Source of the DNA: Streptomyces sp. NBC_00663
Lineage (GTDB): Bacteria > Actinomycetota > Actinomycetes > Streptomycetales > Streptomycetaceae
Length of the DNA: 64,000 nt
NCBI RefSeq assembly: GCF_036226885.1
Contig: NZ_CP109027.1
Coordinates: 9,052,001 to 9,116,000, forward strand
Direction of reading: 5' to 3'
Shown here: piece by piece, positions 17,528 to 26,242 of the stretch
How positions within the stretch are numbered: the first letter of the stretch is position 1
Layout: each line of letters begins with the position of its first letter
Position numbers and translations under genes: made by a program
Notes under the pieces: generated by a model
Seen by the model: the letters and a program-made list of their open reading frames with translations, nothing else
The model's database searches: none
Told to the model about the DNA's origin: nothing

Positions 17528-18390
17528 GCGTTCTTGCCTTCCTCGATCACGCGCCCCGCGTACAGCGCCGCGGCCATGCGCATCCCCTCCGACCAGGCCA
17601 CCGGCCCCACCTCCCGCAACGGCAGGGCACGCCCGTCCTGGTCGTGCCAGGTGAGAGCGCCGGTCTCCACCGTGTCCTCCCAGTACGGCTCCCCGATCCA
17701 GACCGAGGCCTCGACGGTGCGCCCGCCGTCGCGCACCCGGGCCGTGGAGTAGCCCCCGGAGACGCGGTAGCCGAGCGAGCTCGCGCGGGCGGCGAGGGCG
17801 AAGCGGGAGCGGAAGGAGGCGCCGGTGAACTCGCGTATCTCGGTGGCCTTCGGATCGAGGTCGGCGGGCCGCTGCCAGGTCGCGCGGTGGATCTGCTCGA
17901 CGCGCTGGACGATCCCCAGCTCGGCCGCGAACTCCCGGATGTCCTCCAGGTCCGGCAGCAGCACCGGGTGCGGCAGGGTGACCGTGCGCGGCGACAGCCG
18001 TACGGTCTCGCCGTCCAGGTTCACCACCCGCAGCTCGCCGTCCTCGGTGGCCCCCCGCAGGAAACCGACCTCGTCCGGGTCGTCACCCACCACGGCCATG
18101 TCCCGCAGCGCCAACTGCCAGGCCTCGTCGGGCCACACCCGGGCCAGCAGACCGGTGGGCACGGGCAGCGACGACACCATCCAGGAGTCGACCTGCGCGA
18201 CGCAGGCCGTGGCGTGCCGATCCAGCCATTCGGCGAACCGGCGCAGCCGGTCCACCTCCGGATGGTCACGCAGTGCGCGCGGCAGCGACTTCAACTGCCG
18301 CCCCGCCGCCCGGCCCGAGGTGGCACGCGCCGCCACCCGCCCGTCCACCAGGGCGACTTCATACCCGTCACCCGCCGAGAGCCAACCCAC
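17524..18390 (-). CDS. DUF4132-domain protein (YehI/MolR C-terminal-like)
   Basis: A 288-aa protein that matches the DUF4132 pattern: LKSLPRALRDHP, then SLPVPTGLLARVWPDEAWQLALRDMAVV, VTLPHPVLLPDLEDIREFAAELGIVQ and the ending LREVGPVAWSEGMRMAAALYAGRVIEE. In E. coli the DUF4132 protein YehI (once called MolR) is about 1200 aa; here the domain stands almost alone, while its neighbour is exceptionally large, so the two may together replace the single YehI. The GTG at 18390 has GGAAGG upstream; the frame is open to 18765, but the extension has proline/arginine-rich noncoding character. It is the first gene of the five-gene operon. Confidence 0.82.
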   Translation of the reverse strand: MGWLSAGDGYEVALVDGRVAARATSGRAAGRQLKSLPRALRDHPEVDRLRRFAEWLDRHATACVAQVDSWMVSSLPVPTGLLARVWPDEAWQLALRDMAVVGDDPDEVGFLRGATEDGELRVVNLDGETVRLSPRTVTLPHPVLLPDLEDIREFAAELGIVQRVEQIHRATWQRPADLDPKATEIREFTGASFRSRFALAARASSLGYRVSGGYSTARVRDGGRTVEASVWIGEPYWEDTVETGALTWHDQDGRALPLREVGPVAWSEGMRMAAALYAGRVIEEGKNA

Positions 18391-18674
18391 GAGTCCCCGC
18401 CTTCCGCACCAAGACAGCAAGAAGAAAGCACAGTTCAACCGGGGACATCCCGGCGCCAGTGCGACGATGCGAGGAACGTTAGCGGCGATCACTGACAATC
18501 GGTCCCGCAGGCCGGTTTCAAGGCCGCGGCGGTGGAGTGCGGAGGCGGGGACCGAGCGCGTGCGCGGGGGTTGTGGGCGGGGTCCGCGACGCTCTGCGGG
18601 GGCCGTGCAGGGGCGTGCGGTTTCAGCCAGGTCGAGACACGCCGGAGGAACGCGCGGAGCGTGCCCCGGCGCGG

Positions 18675-19166
18675 TCAGGCGGTGTGCTTGTGCATCACCA
18701 GGAGGTAGTGGCGGTCCGGGTGCGGCACCTGGTCGTCCCGGCCGCGGAGGCCGAAGACCGCGCACACGTCGGCGGGCCGGGTGAGGATGCTGGACTGCTC
18801 GCCGAAGGTGAGCCTGTCGTTGAGGTGGCGCTCACAGCCCACGGCATCCAGCGCCGCCAGCAGTTCCTCACGCTCCACGGTGGAGGCGTACGACTCCGAG
18901 TCGGGCAGGACGAGTTCGGGCAGATGGGCGGTCGATCCGGGCCACACGTCGATCGAGATGCCGCTCACCGCACGCCGGGTGACGTACAGGTTGAGCCCTC
19001 CCCAGGCGTACGGGTAGCCGTCGATGTCGGGCCCCTTCAGCCGGATGGCCGGGTGCGGATGCCCCGGACCGAGGAGATCCTCGGCCTCGGTCAGGGGCAT
19101 TCCGCACTCCAGGGGCCCGATCCGGCCGGTGCGGGCGAAGTCGACGAGCACGTCCATCAAGGTCAT
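18675..19166 (-). CDS. Uncharacterised cytoplasmic protein, 163 aa
   Basis: I do not recognise this protein. It starts MTLMDVLVDFARTGRIGPLECGMPLTEAEDLLGPG, continues with a beta-rich centre (YPYAWGGLNLYVTRRAVSGISIDVW) and a helix-rich end, without a signal peptide or membrane segment. The pattern of an N-terminal helix, a G-M-x-L-x-E-A-E turn and beta strands is seen in Streptomyces proteins of unknown role and loosely resembles immunity proteins, but there is no toxin gene next to it. Codon use is normal. The ATG at 19166 has only a weak ribosome site, and an ATG at 19157 is an alternative. About 280 bp without a gene separate it from the DUF4132 operon, which would include that operon's promoter. 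Confidence 0.7.
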   Translation of the reverse strand: MTLMDVLVDFARTGRIGPLECGMPLTEAEDLLGPGHPHPAIRLKGPDIDGYPYAWGGLNLYVTRRAVSGISIDVWPGSTAHLPELVLPDSESYASTVEREELLAALDAVGCERHLNDRLTFGEQSSILTRPADVCAVFGLRGRDDQVPHPDRHYLLVMHKHTA

Positions 19167-19234
19167 GCCGGCGACTGTGACAGCTCCCGCGGCCCGCCCG
19201 CACTCGGATATCGCCGCCCGGGGTACGGCTGGGT

Positions 19235-21292
19235 TCACATGTACCGGCGCCTGGTGCGTCGCAGGAGCACGAACCCGGAGATCAGGAGTACCGCTCCGGC
19301 CGCGGCCGGCCACAGCTGGGTGCCCGTCTCGGCCAGGCTGCCGCCGCCACCCTGCGGCTCGGTCCGGTCGTCCGCCGGAGGCTCCGTCACGACACCGGGC
19401 GACACGGTCGGGGAGGCGCCGGCGTTGCCTTCGTCCTCGGGGGACTGTGTGGCGGGCCGCTGCGTGGCCGAGGGGGAGGTGTAGGTCTTGGGCTCGTCGG
19501 CCGCGGGCGCGGTGCTTTCGGCAGCGGCCGGCTCTTCGGCGGTGGGTGTGGGCTGTTCCTGGGGCTCGTCGCCGGAGTCGTCCGAGCCGTTGCCGTTGTC
19601 GGCAGAGCCGTTGTCGCCGGTGCCCCCGTTGTCGTCGGAGCCGGAACCGGGTGCGGGAGCCTTCGTGTTGTCCCCGCCGGAACCCGGCTCCTGGGTGGCA
19701 CCGTCGTCCGAGCCGTTGCCGGGCTCCTCGCCCCCGCCGTTGCCGTTGCCGTTGCCTCCGCCTCCGTCACCCGCGTCACCCGCGCCGCACTGCCGGCCGT
19801 CGTTGATGCAGCCGACCATCTTGGTCATCAGGTCCTCGTCGAAGACGTTGATGAAGTCGCCGTGGTCGGTGACGGGCTTGTGGAGTTGCTCGGGGAAGGC
19901 GTCCACGGCGAACAGCGGCGTGGTGCGGCCGCCGTCCCGCAGGCTCGGTGCGTCGATGTCGTAGACGATGCGCTGGACGAGTTGCGGAATGGCCCGGAAG
20001 CCGGCCGGGCAGGCGCCGTCGAGCTGGGCGAACGCCACATGCGTGCGGTGGTTGGCGCTGTCGATGTTGCGACCGTCCCAGCAGCTCTGGAACCTGAACG
20101 TCCGGACCACGTCACTGCCCTGCGGGCACAGCGGGTACTTGTCCTTCAACTGGCGGTCCTCGAACCCGGTGCAGCTCCAGGACGCGTTGGCGTTGGCGGT
20201 GCCGTTGACGAACGCCTTGGCGTCGCCGGTGATGATGCGCAGCAGCCGCGGCATGGCCGTGACCTTGCTGTTCGGGCTGCCGACGAAGGTGAGGGTGACC
20301 TCCTTGGGCGTGACGATCTCGCCCGCGTTGCCCTCGATGCCGCCACCGGGGGCGCCCGCGTCCTGCTCCTGGTTGCCGTTCTGGAGGCGCACGACGGGCC
20401 AGTAGTAGGAGGACTTGTCGCCCTTGTCGACGCAACTGGTGTCGCCGGCGGCCAGTTCGTCGTCGTCGGCGAAGGCGTTGTTGGCCTGGTTGCCGACGTA
20501 GTCGTGGAAGTGGTGGGCGCCGTTGGAGACGCCGGGGGCCACGATCACGTTGTCCGAGTTGAACAGGCCGTTGGCGTTCACGCCGCAGCTGGTGACGAAG
20601 GTGCCGCTGGAGGCGTCGGCGCCGGGGTTCGGGGCCTGCGCGGCGGGCGGCGCGGTGGTGATGTCGGCGTAGTCGGCGGCGACGGGCCCGTTGCCGGACT
20701 GACCGCCGTTGCCCTGCTGTTGACCGGCCTGGCCGTCCTGGCCGCCGCCTTGGTCACCCTGACCCTCCTGGCCTGCCTGGCCGTCTTGGCCTGCCTGGCC
20801 CTCCTGGTCCCCGTTGTCCCCACCGGTGGCCTGGGCTTCGGGTTCGCGCAGCGTGCACGCGGCCAACTTGTCCAAGCCCTCGGGACGTTCACCCGTGCGT
20901 TCGAGGGCGGCGGCTATGCGCTCGATCGTCGAGGCCCGGTTCTCCGAGAGCGGATCCACGATCTGGCTCTGGGCGGCTTCACGGCCCTGAACCGCCGGGT
21001 CCTGCAACGCCTGGTAGGCCTGCGCCGTCTGCTGGTCCAGCTGAGCGAGTTCCTTGTCGACGTCGGTCCTCGCGTCGTCGGGGACGCTGGTCAGCGCGTC
21101 GCCCACGTCGGGGCAGTCGATCGTGCCCGCTCCCCAACCGTCGTCGGACGACAGGGTCGTCGGAGAGGTGTCCTCGGTGGCGGAGGCGTACACGTTCGCG
21201 GCCACCAGGCCGCCACCTCCCAGCATGAGAGCCACGGCGGCGAAGGTCGCCCGTCGTGCACCTGTCGGTCGTCTGCGCTTGCTGCGTCCCAC
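19235..21292 (-). CDS. DUF1996-domain secreted, sortase-anchored protein
   Basis: A 685-aa exported protein. After a basic start (GRSKRRRPTGARR) comes a single hydrophobic segment and an export signal ending near residue 40. A glutamine- and glycine-rich linker follows, then a DUF1996 domain at about 230-500 (FVTSCGVN..., SNGAHHFHDYVGN, SCWDGRNIDSANHRTHVAF). A low-complexity Gly/Asp/Asn and Pro/Thr-rich stalk leads to the C-terminal sorting signal LAETG, a hydrophobic helix and RRTRRRYM. The LAXTG form fits the class E sortases of Streptomyces, so it should be covalently wall-bound. DUF1996 is common in secreted fungal and actinobacterial proteins of unknown activity. The GTG at 21292 has GGAG 8 bases upstream; the upstream start at 21346 has none. 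Confidence 0.9.
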   Translation of the reverse strand: MGRSKRRRPTGARRATFAAVALMLGGGGLVAANVYASATEDTSPTTLSSDDGWGAGTIDCPDVGDALTSVPDDARTDVDKELAQLDQQTAQAYQALQDPAVQGREAAQSQIVDPLSENRASTIERIAAALERTGERPEGLDKLAACTLREPEAQATGGDNGDQEGQAGQDGQAGQEGQGDQGGGQDGQAGQQQGNGGQSGNGPVAADYADITTAPPAAQAPNPGADASSGTFVTSCGVNANGLFNSDNVIVAPGVSNGAHHFHDYVGNQANNAFADDDELAAGDTSCVDKGDKSSYYWPVVRLQNGNQEQDAGAPGGGIEGNAGEIVTPKEVTLTFVGSPNSKVTAMPRLLRIITGDAKAFVNGTANANASWSCTGFEDRQLKDKYPLCPQGSDVVRTFRFQSCWDGRNIDSANHRTHVAFAQLDGACPAGFRAIPQLVQRIVYDIDAPSLRDGGRTTPLFAVDAFPEQLHKPVTDHGDFINVFDEDLMTKMVGCINDGRQCGAGDAGDGGGGNGNGNGGGEEPGNGSDDGATQEPGSGGDNTKAPAPGSGSDDNGGTGDNGSADNGNGSDDSGDEPQEQPTPTAEEPAAAESTAPAADEPKTYTSPSATQRPATQSPEDEGNAGASPTVSPGVVTEPPADDRTEPQGGGGSLAETGTQLWPAAAGAVLLISGFVLLRRTRRRYM

Positions 21293-21508
21293 GGAAGTAC
21301 TCCTGCGCGTGTCGTCCGTCCCGGCATGGAAATCCCCCGGCCCCATACGGATGCGGAGCGACCTGTGTTCAACCGCCTCGGAAATTCACAGCACCCTCAT
21401 AAGCGACCTCACTGCGAAGCGGGGTTCCGTGGGAGGTCAGCGCCCCCTTCCGGCCCGTTCGAAGGCGCCTTCCCGAACGCGGTCCGGCGCCGGGGGCGTT
21501 CAGCACGC

Positions 21509-22594
21509 TCAGCGCAGTACCGCCGCCAGCAGATCGGTGCCCAGGGCCGTCAGGTCGGGCAGGCTGAGGGTGTGGCGGACATAGCGGCCGTGCCGGCGGG
21601 CCGTGAGCAGGCCCGCGCGGCGTAGGACGGCGAGGTGACGGGAGACCTCCGGGCGTGACAGGTCCCAGAAGTGGGCCAGTTCGCTGGTGGTGTGCGGCCC
21701 TCGGGCCAGCGTGCGCAGCAGCCGCAGCCGTACCGGATGCGCGAGTGCCTCCAGCCGGAGGGTGACCGTCTCCAGGGAGACCGGCTCGGCCGGACCCGGT
21801 GCGGCGACGGGGTACTGCACCACCGGATGCCAGCCGGGCGCGTGGACCGCCACCAGGTGCGGGCGTCCGAAGACACTGGGGATGAAGGTGACCCCGGCGT
21901 CGCGGGCGGTGGTCGCCTTGTCCTGCACCTTGTCCACGATGATGCGGTCGCCGTCCGGTGCCAGGGTGATCGCGCCGGAGACCGAGGCGAGGGCCGCTGC
22001 GACGCCTTGCCGCCTGAGCAGTTCGTTCTTGAGCCGCAGGTCGGCGGCGAGTTGTACGGCGACGCCCTCCCAGGCGCCGTCGAAGAACGCCTCGGCGCAC
22101 TCCTCAAGGGTGCGGCGCACCCGTGCCCGGACCGCGGCCGGGTCCGCGAGCAGCCGTTCCGCGAACGCCTCCTGCGGCGCGCCGCGGGCCTGAGCCACGT
22201 CCAGGGCCCGCTCGCGCGCCGTCGGGTCGGTGAGCGGGGAGGCGCCGCGGAAACGGACCCGGTTGCTCCCGCAGGTGGTGACGAGCGCGGCGGTCACATA
22301 CGTCTCGTCGTCGATCAGATCGACCTCGTCCAGCTCCTCGGCGAGGGTCGGCCGGGGCCGGGCGGGGATCAGGAAGTCGGCCTGTGAGGAACGCCAGAGG
22401 AACTCCGCCTCCCTCAGCCGCTCGGCGAGTTCCGGCCGCAGCCCGGCCCAGACCTCGCCCGCCCAGTCGGCGAACTGCGGATGATGGCCGGGCTCGGCCA
22501 GCACATGCAGCATCGCGGTCAGCTCGGCCAGCGGCGAGGCGGCGAACCGCAGCGGCTCGGACGACAGCCCACTGATGTCGATCTTCAACGTCAC
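21509..22594 (-). CDS. ArsR-type winged-helix regulator with N-terminal DUF5937
   Basis: A 361-aa regulator. Residues 1-260 match DUF5937 as found fused to ArsR domains in Streptomyces (PLAELTAMLHVLAEPGHHPQFADW near the start). The last 90 residues are an ArsR winged helix: LEALAHPVRLRLLRTLARGPHTTSELA followed by LSRPEVSRHLAVLRRAGLLTARRHGRYVRHTL. No metal-binding cysteine pair is seen in the recognition helix, so it probably senses an organic ligand through DUF5937. It is divergent from an MFS transporter, and a perfect palindrome lies between them, suggesting it represses the exporter and itself. The GTG at 22594 is the listed start; a TTG two codons later has better ribosome-site spacing. 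Confidence 0.88.
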   Translation of the reverse strand: MTLKIDISGLSSEPLRFAASPLAELTAMLHVLAEPGHHPQFADWAGEVWAGLRPELAERLREAEFLWRSSQADFLIPARPRPTLAEELDEVDLIDDETYVTAALVTTCGSNRVRFRGASPLTDPTARERALDVAQARGAPQEAFAERLLADPAAVRARVRRTLEECAEAFFDGAWEGVAVQLAADLRLKNELLRRQGVAAALASVSGAITLAPDGDRIIVDKVQDKATTARDAGVTFIPSVFGRPHLVAVHAPGWHPVVQYPVAAPGPAEPVSLETVTLRLEALAHPVRLRLLRTLARGPHTTSELAHFWDLSRPEVSRHLAVLRRAGLLTARRHGRYVRHTLSLPDLTALGTDLLAAVLR

Positions 22595-22630
22595 CCTTCA
22601 TCATCACCGGTCGGCCGACCCGCCAGGGCG

Positions 22631-22655
22631 TCGGTTGACGGTATCCGTCAACCGA
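22631..22655. promoter_or_regulatory. Perfect 11-bp inverted repeat between the ArsR and MFS genes
   Basis: TCGGTTGACGG at 22631-22641 and CCGTCAACCGA at 22645-22655 are exact reverse complements around TAT. The site lies in the 98-bp divergent promoter, 37 bp before the MFS start. Symmetry, position and the adjacent ArsR gene make it the likely operator. It contains TTGAC, which may be the -35 element of one of the promoters. Confidence 0.75.
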
Positions 22656-22692
22656 CATGGCGGACCGGGCCGGTGGCCGCACCTTTCACCCC

Positions 22693-24000
22693 ATGGCAAC
22701 GACCACCAAGATCCGCCCCCGCGCCCTCGTCCGTGCCTCCGGCGGCCCCCGCTACGCCGTCGCACTCGCCGTGGACGCCCTCGGCACCGGCCTGCTGCGG
22801 CCCTTCCTGCTGCTGTACGGGGTGACCGTGCTGAGGCTGTCCGCACCCGCCACCGGTATCGCCATGACGGTCGGCATCGTCGCGGGGCTGGGATGCCTGC
22901 CCGCGGTGGGCCGATGGCTGGACCGGGGTGCGCGCAGCACGGTCGTGGCGGCGTCGATGCTGGTCCGGGTGGTGGGCGTGGCGCTGCTGCTGGCGACCCC
23001 GGCGGGGCACGTCCAGTCCTTCGCGGCGGCGGCGCTCTTCCTCGGCGTCGGCAACCAGTCCTGGCCGGCCGCCCACGCCGCGCTCGTGGCCACCGTCGCC
23101 CAGGGCCGGGACCGCGACGCCGCGCTCGCGGCGGGCCGCGCCCTGCGCAACGCGGGCCTGGGCGTGGGCGCGCTCATCGCCACCGCCTGCCTGGCGGGCG
23201 GCACCACCGCACTGCGGTCCCTGGCGGCGGTCACCGGGCTCGCCTACCTGATCGCGGCGGCCCTGGCATGGTCGGTCCATCTGCACGCACGTCCGGCCGC
23301 GGCCCGAGGCCAGGATCCGACCCGGCCGAACTCCGCCGAACCCGCGCCCCGGATGCGCGCACTGCTGGCCGCCAACGTGGTCTACGTCTTCTGCCTCAAC
23401 GTCCCCGAGATCGCGCTGCCCCTGGTCCTGGTGACCCAGCTGCACGCCTCCCCGGTGTGGCCGGCGACGGTCTTCGTGGCCAACACGGTGCTGGTGGTCA
23501 CGCTCCAGGTCCCGGTGACCGTCCTGCTGTCCCGCTACTCCCGGCGTACCGTGCTGGCGCTGGCGGGCGTGATCCTCACCGTGTCCTACCTGGGCTTCCT
23601 CGCGGCCACCTCGCTGGGACAGGGCTGGGGCGCCCCCGCCGTGGCCGCGGTGTCCGTGTTCTGCACGCTCGGCGAGATCGTCCACGCGGGCAGCGCCACC
23701 GCCCTCGTGACCGTCCTCGCCCCGGAGCACGCCCTGGGACGAACCCTCGCCCGCTTCGAACTCTCCACGGGCCTCGGCCTCGCCGTCTCCCCGGCCGTCA
23801 TCACCGCACTGGCCCCGCAGGGCCCGACCGCCCTATGGGGCACCCTCGCCGCCGCGACCCTGCTGTCCGCCACCGCCGTCGCCACCGAGAAGGACCACGC
23901 GGTGATCTCCCGCCGCGGAGCAGGTGTGACGACCTGGGTACTCGGTACTCCCCGCAGACAGAAAGACCCAGCACGTCCCGGAGGCGATCATGAGCGATGA
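22693..24000 (+). CDS. MFS transporter
   Basis: A 435-aa integral membrane protein with about 12 hydrophobic segments in two halves around a polar loop at residues 200-225 (HARPAAARGQDPTRPNSAEPAPRM). The first half has VGIVAGLGCLPAVGRWLDRGAR, the conserved loop 2-3 motif of the major facilitator superfamily. It probably exports a small hydrophobic compound under control of the divergent ArsR gene. The ATG at 22693 is chosen because translation from here starts just before the first membrane helix. Its last 11 bases overlap the next gene (ATGAGCGATGA), so the two are probably coupled. The substrate is unknown. Confidence 0.9.
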   Translation: MATTTKIRPRALVRASGGPRYAVALAVDALGTGLLRPFLLLYGVTVLRLSAPATGIAMTVGIVAGLGCLPAVGRWLDRGARSTVVAASMLVRVVGVALLLATPAGHVQSFAAAALFLGVGNQSWPAAHAALVATVAQGRDRDAALAAGRALRNAGLGVGALIATACLAGGTTALRSLAAVTGLAYLIAAALAWSVHLHARPAAARGQDPTRPNSAEPAPRMRALLAANVVYVFCLNVPEIALPLVLVTQLHASPVWPATVFVANTVLVVTLQVPVTVLLSRYSRRTVLALAGVILTVSYLGFLAATSLGQGWGAPAVAAVSVFCTLGEIVHAGSATALVTVLAPEHALGRTLARFELSTGLGLAVSPAVITALAPQGPTALWGTLAAATLLSATAVATEKDHAVISRRGAGVTTWVLGTPRRQKDPARPGGDHER

Positions 24001-24476
24001 GTACACGGCGGACGACGTTCACCAGCCCACGGGCGGCAACGAGGAACAGGCGGACGCCGCTCCGCTGGATCTCCAGGACGCGGTGGACGAGCGCACCTAC
24101 GACGACATGCTGGACGAGGGCTACTCGCCGCCGGAGAAGCCGCTCGGGGTGACGAAGCCGGGCACGACGGCGGCCGAGCAGCGGGAGGGGGAGTCCCTGG
24201 ACGACCGGCTGCGTCAGGAGGTCCCCGAGGTGACGGAACCGGCCGGGGACGGCATCGGCGACGTACCCGAAGGGGAGGGCGAGCCGCTGGACCCGGAGAC
24301 CGGCGCCGACCGCGCCGGCCGGTTGGTGGCACCGGACGAGGGAGTGCGTGAGCACAGCACCAAGGAACTGATCGCCGAGGACGAGGGCATCGACGGTGGA
24401 GCGGCGGGCGCCGAGGAGGCGGCCGTGCACGTCGTACGGGAGGACCAGCTGCCGTCGCCGGGCGACCAGGAAGACT

Positions 24477-24478
<2 letters not shown>
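23990..24478 (+). CDS. DUF5709-family protein
   Basis: A 162-aa acidic protein with the DUF5709 core, recognised by LDLQDAVDERTYDDMLDEGYSPPEKP followed by GTTAAEQREGESLDDRLRQE. It has no membrane segment or signal. The function of the family is unknown; members are widespread in actinobacteria. It begins within the end of the MFS gene, with a GGAGG ribosome site at about 23979-23983 inside that gene. A hexanucleotide repeat starts at its stop codon. Confidence 0.88.
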
Positions 24479-24518
<40 letters not shown>

Positions 24519-24592
24519 GGGACTGCGTCCGCGCCTGCGTCGGAGTCCGAGACGGGGCCGCCTGTTTCCTCGTGCGACGGCTCGCATGATCC

Positions 24593-25636
24593 TCAGCCGA
24601 CGCCGCCCCGCAGGCGGGCCTCGGCGAGCTGCCGGGCGGCCCGCAGCGGGGTCACGCCCGTCGAACGGGCCAGCTCGAGAACGTGGCTGACGGTGTCGCC
24701 GATCCCCTCCACGCGTCGGTACGCGGCCTCGTGGCCGCAGTGGTCCGATTCCCGGCCGAGCGTGTAGACGACGCCGCCCGCACTGGCGACGTAGTCGGGG
24801 ATCCAGACGACGCCGTGCCGGGCGAGGGCGTCGGCTACGGAATCCTCGGTGAGCTGGTTGTTCGCGGGGCCGACGATCAGGGGCGCGGCGAGCAGGGGCA
24901 CGGTCTGTTCGTTCAGGACCCCGCCCACGGCCGCCGGGACGAGGATGTCGGCGGGCACGGACAGTGCCTCGTCAGGCTCGACCCATCCGAACCCGGCGGC
25001 CAGCGCGGCGTCCTTGCGGGCCGGCGCCACGTCCGACACCAGCACCCGCGCCCCCTCGGCGGCCAGCCCGGCCGCGACGCCGCCCCCGACCGAACCGAAG
25101 CCGCTGACGACCACCGTGCGGCCGGCGCAGGAGGCGTCGCCGAAGACATGCCGGGCACCGGCGTGCAGGGCGGCCAGCACCCCGGTGGCGGTGGGGGCGC
25201 CGGAGTCGCCGGTCCCGCCGTCCTCCTCGGGCGCGCAGTACGCGTACGGCGTGAACCGCTTCAGGACCGTCATGTCCTGCGGCCCGGTGCCGATGTCGGG
25301 GCCGGTCCGGTACGACCCCTGCCAGGAGGCGACCAGTTCACCGAGGTCTTCCAGGGCGGCCTCGCGCAGGTCCGGGGTGAGGTCGGTGTCCCGGTCGAGG
25401 GCGATCACGCTTTTGCCGCCGCCGAAGTCCAGGCCGGCCACGGCCGCTTTGTAGGTCATGGCCTCCGACAGGCGCAGGGCGTCGGCGAGTCCGTCCCGCC
25501 AGGTGTCGTACCGGCGCATCCGGCACCCGCCGACAGCCGGTCCCAGCGTCCGTGAGTGGATGGCGACGATGATCGGCAGCCCGGACCGGACACCGCGGCG
25601 GACGACGACCTCTTCATGGGCGAATGCTTGGCTCAT
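24593..25636 (-). CDS. Leu/Val/Phe dehydrogenase
   Basis: A 347-aa amino-acid dehydrogenase that reversibly deaminates branched-chain amino acids with NAD+. The catalytic lysine region is MTYKAAVAGLDFGGGKSVI. The substrate part contains GPDIGTGPQDM, the Rossmann motif is VVVSGFGSVGGGVA, and GPANNQLTEDSVAD and DYVASAGGVV are typical of the family. The length fits valine dehydrogenases of Streptomyces (about 360 aa). The ATG at 25636 begins MSQAFAHEEVVVRRG, the usual family start; the frame is open further upstream, but only across the promoter. It is divergent from an Lrp/AsnC regulator with 79 bp between them, which fits amino-acid-dependent control. Confidence 0.94.
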   Translation of the reverse strand: MSQAFAHEEVVVRRGVRSGLPIIVAIHSRTLGPAVGGCRMRRYDTWRDGLADALRLSEAMTYKAAVAGLDFGGGKSVIALDRDTDLTPDLREAALEDLGELVASWQGSYRTGPDIGTGPQDMTVLKRFTPYAYCAPEEDGGTGDSGAPTATGVLAALHAGARHVFGDASCAGRTVVVSGFGSVGGGVAAGLAAEGARVLVSDVAPARKDAALAAGFGWVEPDEALSVPADILVPAAVGGVLNEQTVPLLAAPLIVGPANNQLTEDSVADALARHGVVWIPDYVASAGGVVYTLGRESDHCGHEAAYRRVEGIGDTVSHVLELARSTGVTPLRAARQLAEARLRGGVG

Positions 25637-25671
25637 GGAGCCGAAGCTAGGGTCGTGCACGGCCCAACCGG

Positions 25672-25685
25672 CCTTCGGCCGAAGG
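25672..25685. promoter_or_regulatory. 14-bp palindrome between the dehydrogenase and Lrp genes
   Basis: CCTTCGGCCGAAGG is a perfect palindrome in the 79-bp divergent promoter. It is followed by AAATTCGGAAT, which repeats the TTCGG half. This is a plausible Lrp-type operator controlling both genes. Confidence 0.55.
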
Positions 25686-25715
25686 AAATTCGGAATGCGA
25701 CCCGTGGAGGCAGCC

Positions 25716-26171
25716 ATGGACGAAGTTGATTCGGCGATCGTGCACCATCTACAGGTGGACGGTCGGCTCTCCAACCGCGCGCTCGCCGAGAAGGTCGGCA
25801 TCGCGCCCTCCACCTGTCTGGAGCGCACCCGGCTGTTGCGGCGGCGCGGCGTCATCGAGGGATTCCGGGCGCAGGTCTCCCTGCGTGCGCTCAACCGGCC
25901 GGTCCAGGCGATGGTCGCCACGCAGATCCGGCCGCTGCGCCGCGATGTCGTGGCCGCGTTCGAGCAGTCGGTGACCCGGCTCCCGGAAGTCGTCTCCGTC
26001 TACACCATGGCCGGCAGCGACGACTTCCTCGTCCATGTCACCGCCCAGGACATCGACCACCTGCACGCCTTCCTCCTGGACCAGTTCACCGACCGCCGCG
26101 AGATCGTCGGCTTCCGCACCTCGATCATCTACCAGCACCTGACCAACCCGGTCCTCGATCCGCTGCCGTGA
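25716..26171 (+). CDS. Lrp/AsnC-family transcriptional regulator
   Basis: A 151-aa regulator of normal Lrp length. The N-terminal helix-turn-helix is DEVDSAIVHHLQVDGRLSNRALAEKVGIAPSTCLERTRLLRRRGVIEGF in order. The C-terminal RAM domain contains VVSVYTMAGSDDFLVHVTAQDIDHL, the ligand-binding and oligomer-forming sheet. The ATG at 25716 follows GGAGG at 25706-25710. It is divergent from the branched-chain amino-acid dehydrogenase, so sensing leucine, valine or a related amino acid is likely. Confidence 0.94.
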   Translation: MDEVDSAIVHHLQVDGRLSNRALAEKVGIAPSTCLERTRLLRRRGVIEGFRAQVSLRALNRPVQAMVATQIRPLRRDVVAAFEQSVTRLPEVVSVYTMAGSDDFLVHVTAQDIDHLHAFLLDQFTDRREIVGFRTSIIYQHLTNPVLDPLP

Positions 26172-26242
26172 ACTCAGCGACCAGGACATCGAGGACATCC
26201 GACGCGACACCGGGAGGCGAGCGCGTCGTCGGAGATGACGCT

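Noticed and set aside
12500..17752. A very long plus-strand open frame opposite the 1635-aa gene
   Set aside because: It is the antisense shadow of a gene with strong GC bias at third positions; its composition is Gly/Arg/Gln-rich and unlike any protein.
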